DNA of 64,000 bases from Glandiceps talaboti (taxonomy: Eukaryota > Hemichordata > Enteropneusta > Spengelidae): contig NC_135566.1 of assembly GCF_964340395.1 (NCBI RefSeq), positions 8,381,001-8,445,000 on the forward strand, given 5' to 3'. Every line of letters starts with the position of its first letter. The stretch's first letter is position 1. The position numbers and the translations under genes were made by a program. A model generated the notes under the pieces. It was given only the letters and a program-made list of their open reading frames with translations. It had not been told where the DNA came from and made no database searches. Below are positions 58,104 to 64,000 of the stretch, piece by piece.

Positions 58104-60338
58104 GACGTTGAAATAATTGTTCCGTTGTAATTAATGTTGCAGCATTCAGTATTCTGTACGAGGCTTAGGGTAATATTGTCAGCTGTTACGGAGAACATGT
58201 GCCGTTGCGTTGTGCGTGGAATTCTGATTAACTGAGTCTGTCAAATTGGTTGTAATTTATCGGAGTTTAGCGTTGCTACCTTTAACAGACTAGGCAAGTT
58301 ACTGTACTGCCCAATTTTTACATATAGCACCACGCACGGTGTTCAGAAACCCTGTAAGTGTAACAACGTCTGACCAGCAGGCGTGGATGAGTAGCCGATC
58401 GCCAACGAGATAATCGTCAACCAAAGGTCATGACCTTTTTAATCGGGATGGTAGTGATTGTTATTGAACTTGTATTGATCGAAAACGAGAACTTTTTAAA
58501 ATAAAAAATTAAAAGCACAGTCACCCGATCACATATAGAGGGACTTGATAAAGTGGATAAAAGTAACAGACAGATTACTTTAAAAATCAAATGAGAGGGT
58601 TACTTAATATCGCCACAACACCCTTGAATGTGCTGCCAAGATGTGCGGACACCAAATGTTTCACAAACTGTTGTAAATCGGAACAGAAAAAGTACAAATC
58701 TATTCAGAAATAGCACTGTGTGTGAAATTTTGATGCCAAACAAAAAATGTGTTGTGTGAATTGCAGTAACTGTTGTAAGTGAGCGACTAAGTTTTTTTAG
58801 GCGTGTTGTTTTCTATTTTGTAATTTAGGAGAGAACTCGCTTAGGGATTTTAGAGAAAAGATAAAAACTTTTACGGCCCGAAAAGAGAAAAAGGTTGTTT
58901 CCTACCTTATAACAGAAAAAAAGAATTTCAAACAAAAAAAAAGGTCCACTGTCTTTCTTACCTACGGGGACTCAGCATAATTATGAAACAAACCGGGGTG
59001 TCATTAAACACAGCGTTTCAAAAGCTGAATTTAAAATTACAGTGGAAACACTCTTCTCTTTCTTTCATGATGCAAATACCTTAGTTCAGACAAGGCCATG
59101 CCACTGCAGAAATTGATTTGTTCTTCCATTATTTGCATCAAAATCAATTTCCAGTCACAAACAGGCCCATGTAAGGCTTATATAGTGACCCATTTGGGCG
59201 ACACATACACCTTTCTATGGGAGTACCCATGAATACATAGACACATAGCATTCTCACTAATTTGGCATTTGTTCTATTTTACAGCCTTGCTGGATGAAAA
59301 GCTATAGGCCTAAATATTTTTTTATCGGGAATATTATCAAAGACGTTTTATCCAGTCAGATTTAAACAAACAAAACAAAACACTTCTGCGGCAACAGTCC
59401 TCCTGACCACGATCCTTTGAAGTTCTGCTTAAGTGGTTTGAGCTAGAAAAGATGCAAGTAAACAGTATAGACTATAGTATACAAAATAATTCAAAATGGA
59501 TCAAAACCTGAGCATATACACACCAAATAGCAGAACAGAACAAATCAACCTGGACTTTCAGAAAGAGCAGAAAGTATTGATCAGTTTTTACAAAAAATAC
59601 CACAGAATTTGCCAAAAATAGATATGTACATGTCACCTTCTCAGGAAGATCTATGGCTGATCTATGAATAGAAATCCATGCTATAGTATAGGCACATACA
59701 CTAGTAACTTATCAAATACCTGTATGTGTGAGCAACATCCATACTTTTCTTCCAACGAACCTCTATATTTTCATTTTCCTTGAATTTTGTTATCAACATG
59801 GCAGCTCAGTAGCGCTGTGTTTAACATGAAAACGTTTTACACTGACGCTTTAATATTACAGTAAAACTCCAATTATCCGAACTCAAGGGGGGACATCGAT
59901 TTTGTTCGGATATGCGGACAGTTCGGATATTCGGATATGGGGCGTGACGTTTTGAAACCATACAATGTACATCCATGTCTACACCAAAACCCACATGCAC
60001 ACAACATACACACCTCACACGATCAATAAAATTAGAAATAGCCACAAAGTTTTAAAATGAAATAAAGTTTATTACCTGTACATGTACATGTATTACAAAC
60101 ATGTCTTAACGTGTCACGTTTCGACATGCTTGTTTGAGTTAATTTTTATTTCCATTTATTCATTCGACTTCGATCTCTATTTTTATTCGCATCCGATGAT
60201 TTGCCATCTATACTCGTACTACCTGCCACCTATATTGGCATTGGCTCGTTGCGAGAATTATTCTGTTATAGGGAATTAATGATCTCATATTTCATGTTTC
60301 ATACCAACAAGTGACATCTCTATTTTTATCTTGATAGC
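58104..60338. promoter_or_regulatory. Divergent intergenic region between serine racemase copies
   Basis: 2.2 kb between the divergent start codons (58103 minus, 60339 plus). Both promoters must lie here. No extended inverted symmetry is evident between its two halves, so the promoters have diverged or were not included in the duplication. Contains a pogo/Tigger-like TIR fragment near 59860-59945. No gene recognised. Confidence 0.5.
59860..59945 (+). mobile_element. Possible pogo/Tigger-type TIR fragment
   Basis: ACAGTAAAACTCCAATTATC followed by CGAACTC and then repeated TTCGGATAT motifs resembles pogo/Tigger DNA transposon ends. Only one end is seen, no transposase, so this is a tentative solo end. 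Confidence 0.4.
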
Positions 60339-63405
<3,067 letters not shown>

Positions 63406-64000
63406 GACAAGAAACTAATCGACGCACGTGATTAAGTTTTAACGCCATCAAGGACAATATATTTTGAATAGCGGTATGCTTCACCACAACATGATTGTAA
63501 GTGATGAATAATATGGAAAAAGTCAACACTTAAAGCTGCCACAGGAATGTTCGTTCAAAAAAAAAATGTTTTGTTAGGTAGAATAGCTTACTTGTAATAT
63601 CATACACCGTTAAAAGTATCGCAACACCTGTGTACAAACGGATTTTTGTAGCTGTATACGCTATAATTCAAATCAAATTTAAAATTAGCGCCCTCAACGG
63701 TGATCACGATTTCAACCTGTTACTGCGAATAATATTGACTACGGATTAACATGCACAATGTCTAATTATCGGTATTGTAACTATTTTCAGTGAATATTTT
63801 TTGTTGTTGGGTTGAAAAATTATACTACAGTTACACCAGTATAGTTTAATACATGGTGACAGATTAAAAAAAACAGCTTAAGATTTAAACTTGCCACTAC
63901 ACTACCAACGTACGTACGTACAGTCTCTCTTTGTAAATAATTGACCAATTTTTAGTGGATATATCTTTGGTTATTTGAGGGGAAAAGTCTCAGTTGCCGC
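63406..64000 (+). other. Downstream of serine racemase B, with TTAA-type element
   Basis: Holds the gene's 3' UTR and, at about 63526-63850, a diverged copy of the 33325-33803 element: ACTTAAAGCTGCCAC at the left, TTTTCAGTGAATAT and CTACAGTTACACCAGTATAG toward the right. No further gene recognised. Confidence 0.5.

Overview
This window is nuclear DNA of an animal: intron-rich, AT-rich, and packed with microsatellites, degenerate tandem repeats and small inverted-repeat transposons. Every gene I could build has phase-consistent exons with GT..AG introns (one GC..AG). Gene content and repeat style suggest a marine invertebrate. Intron minisatellites of this kind remind me of amphioxus, but I cannot fix the species from the sequence.

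Layout. (1) Positions 1-29345, plus strand: sixteen exons of a Slingshot-family cofilin phosphatase. The start codon lies upstream of the window. About 1460 codons are visible, including the HCKMGISRS active site and a long acidic tail encoded mostly by one 2-kb exon. (2) 29346-38013: Slingshot 3' UTR and intergenic DNA, with three groups of tandem repeats, several MITEs and a TTAA-flanked element. (3) 38014-48154, minus strand: a complete 13-exon, 513-residue armadillo-repeat gene resembling TMCO6 (importin-alpha related). (4) 48155-48557: a short divergent promoter region. (5) 48558-51546, plus strand: a complete 7-exon MND1 gene (205 residues), the meiotic recombination partner of HOP2. (6) 52344-58103, minus strand, and 60339-63405, plus strand: two complete six-exon serine racemase paralogues, head to head across 2.2 kb. 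Their exon lengths are almost identical, so this is an inverted duplication.

The genes are not an operon and share no obvious pathway: actin dynamics, an importin-like protein, meiotic strand exchange, and D-amino-acid metabolism.

The most unusual observations are: a nine-copy minisatellite in TMCO6 whose unit is the 3' end of a coding exon together with its 5' splice site, giving seven consecutive CAG|GTAG donors; an in-frame 81-bp partial exon duplication next to the Slingshot active-site exon; erosion of the PLP-phosphate glycine loop in one serine racemase copy (SSGS where human has GGGG); a Mutator-like foldback element with perfect 11-bp target duplications; and several MITE families, some nested or lying within 8-22 bp of splice sites, carrying recurrent ZNF143-like or octamer-like motifs.
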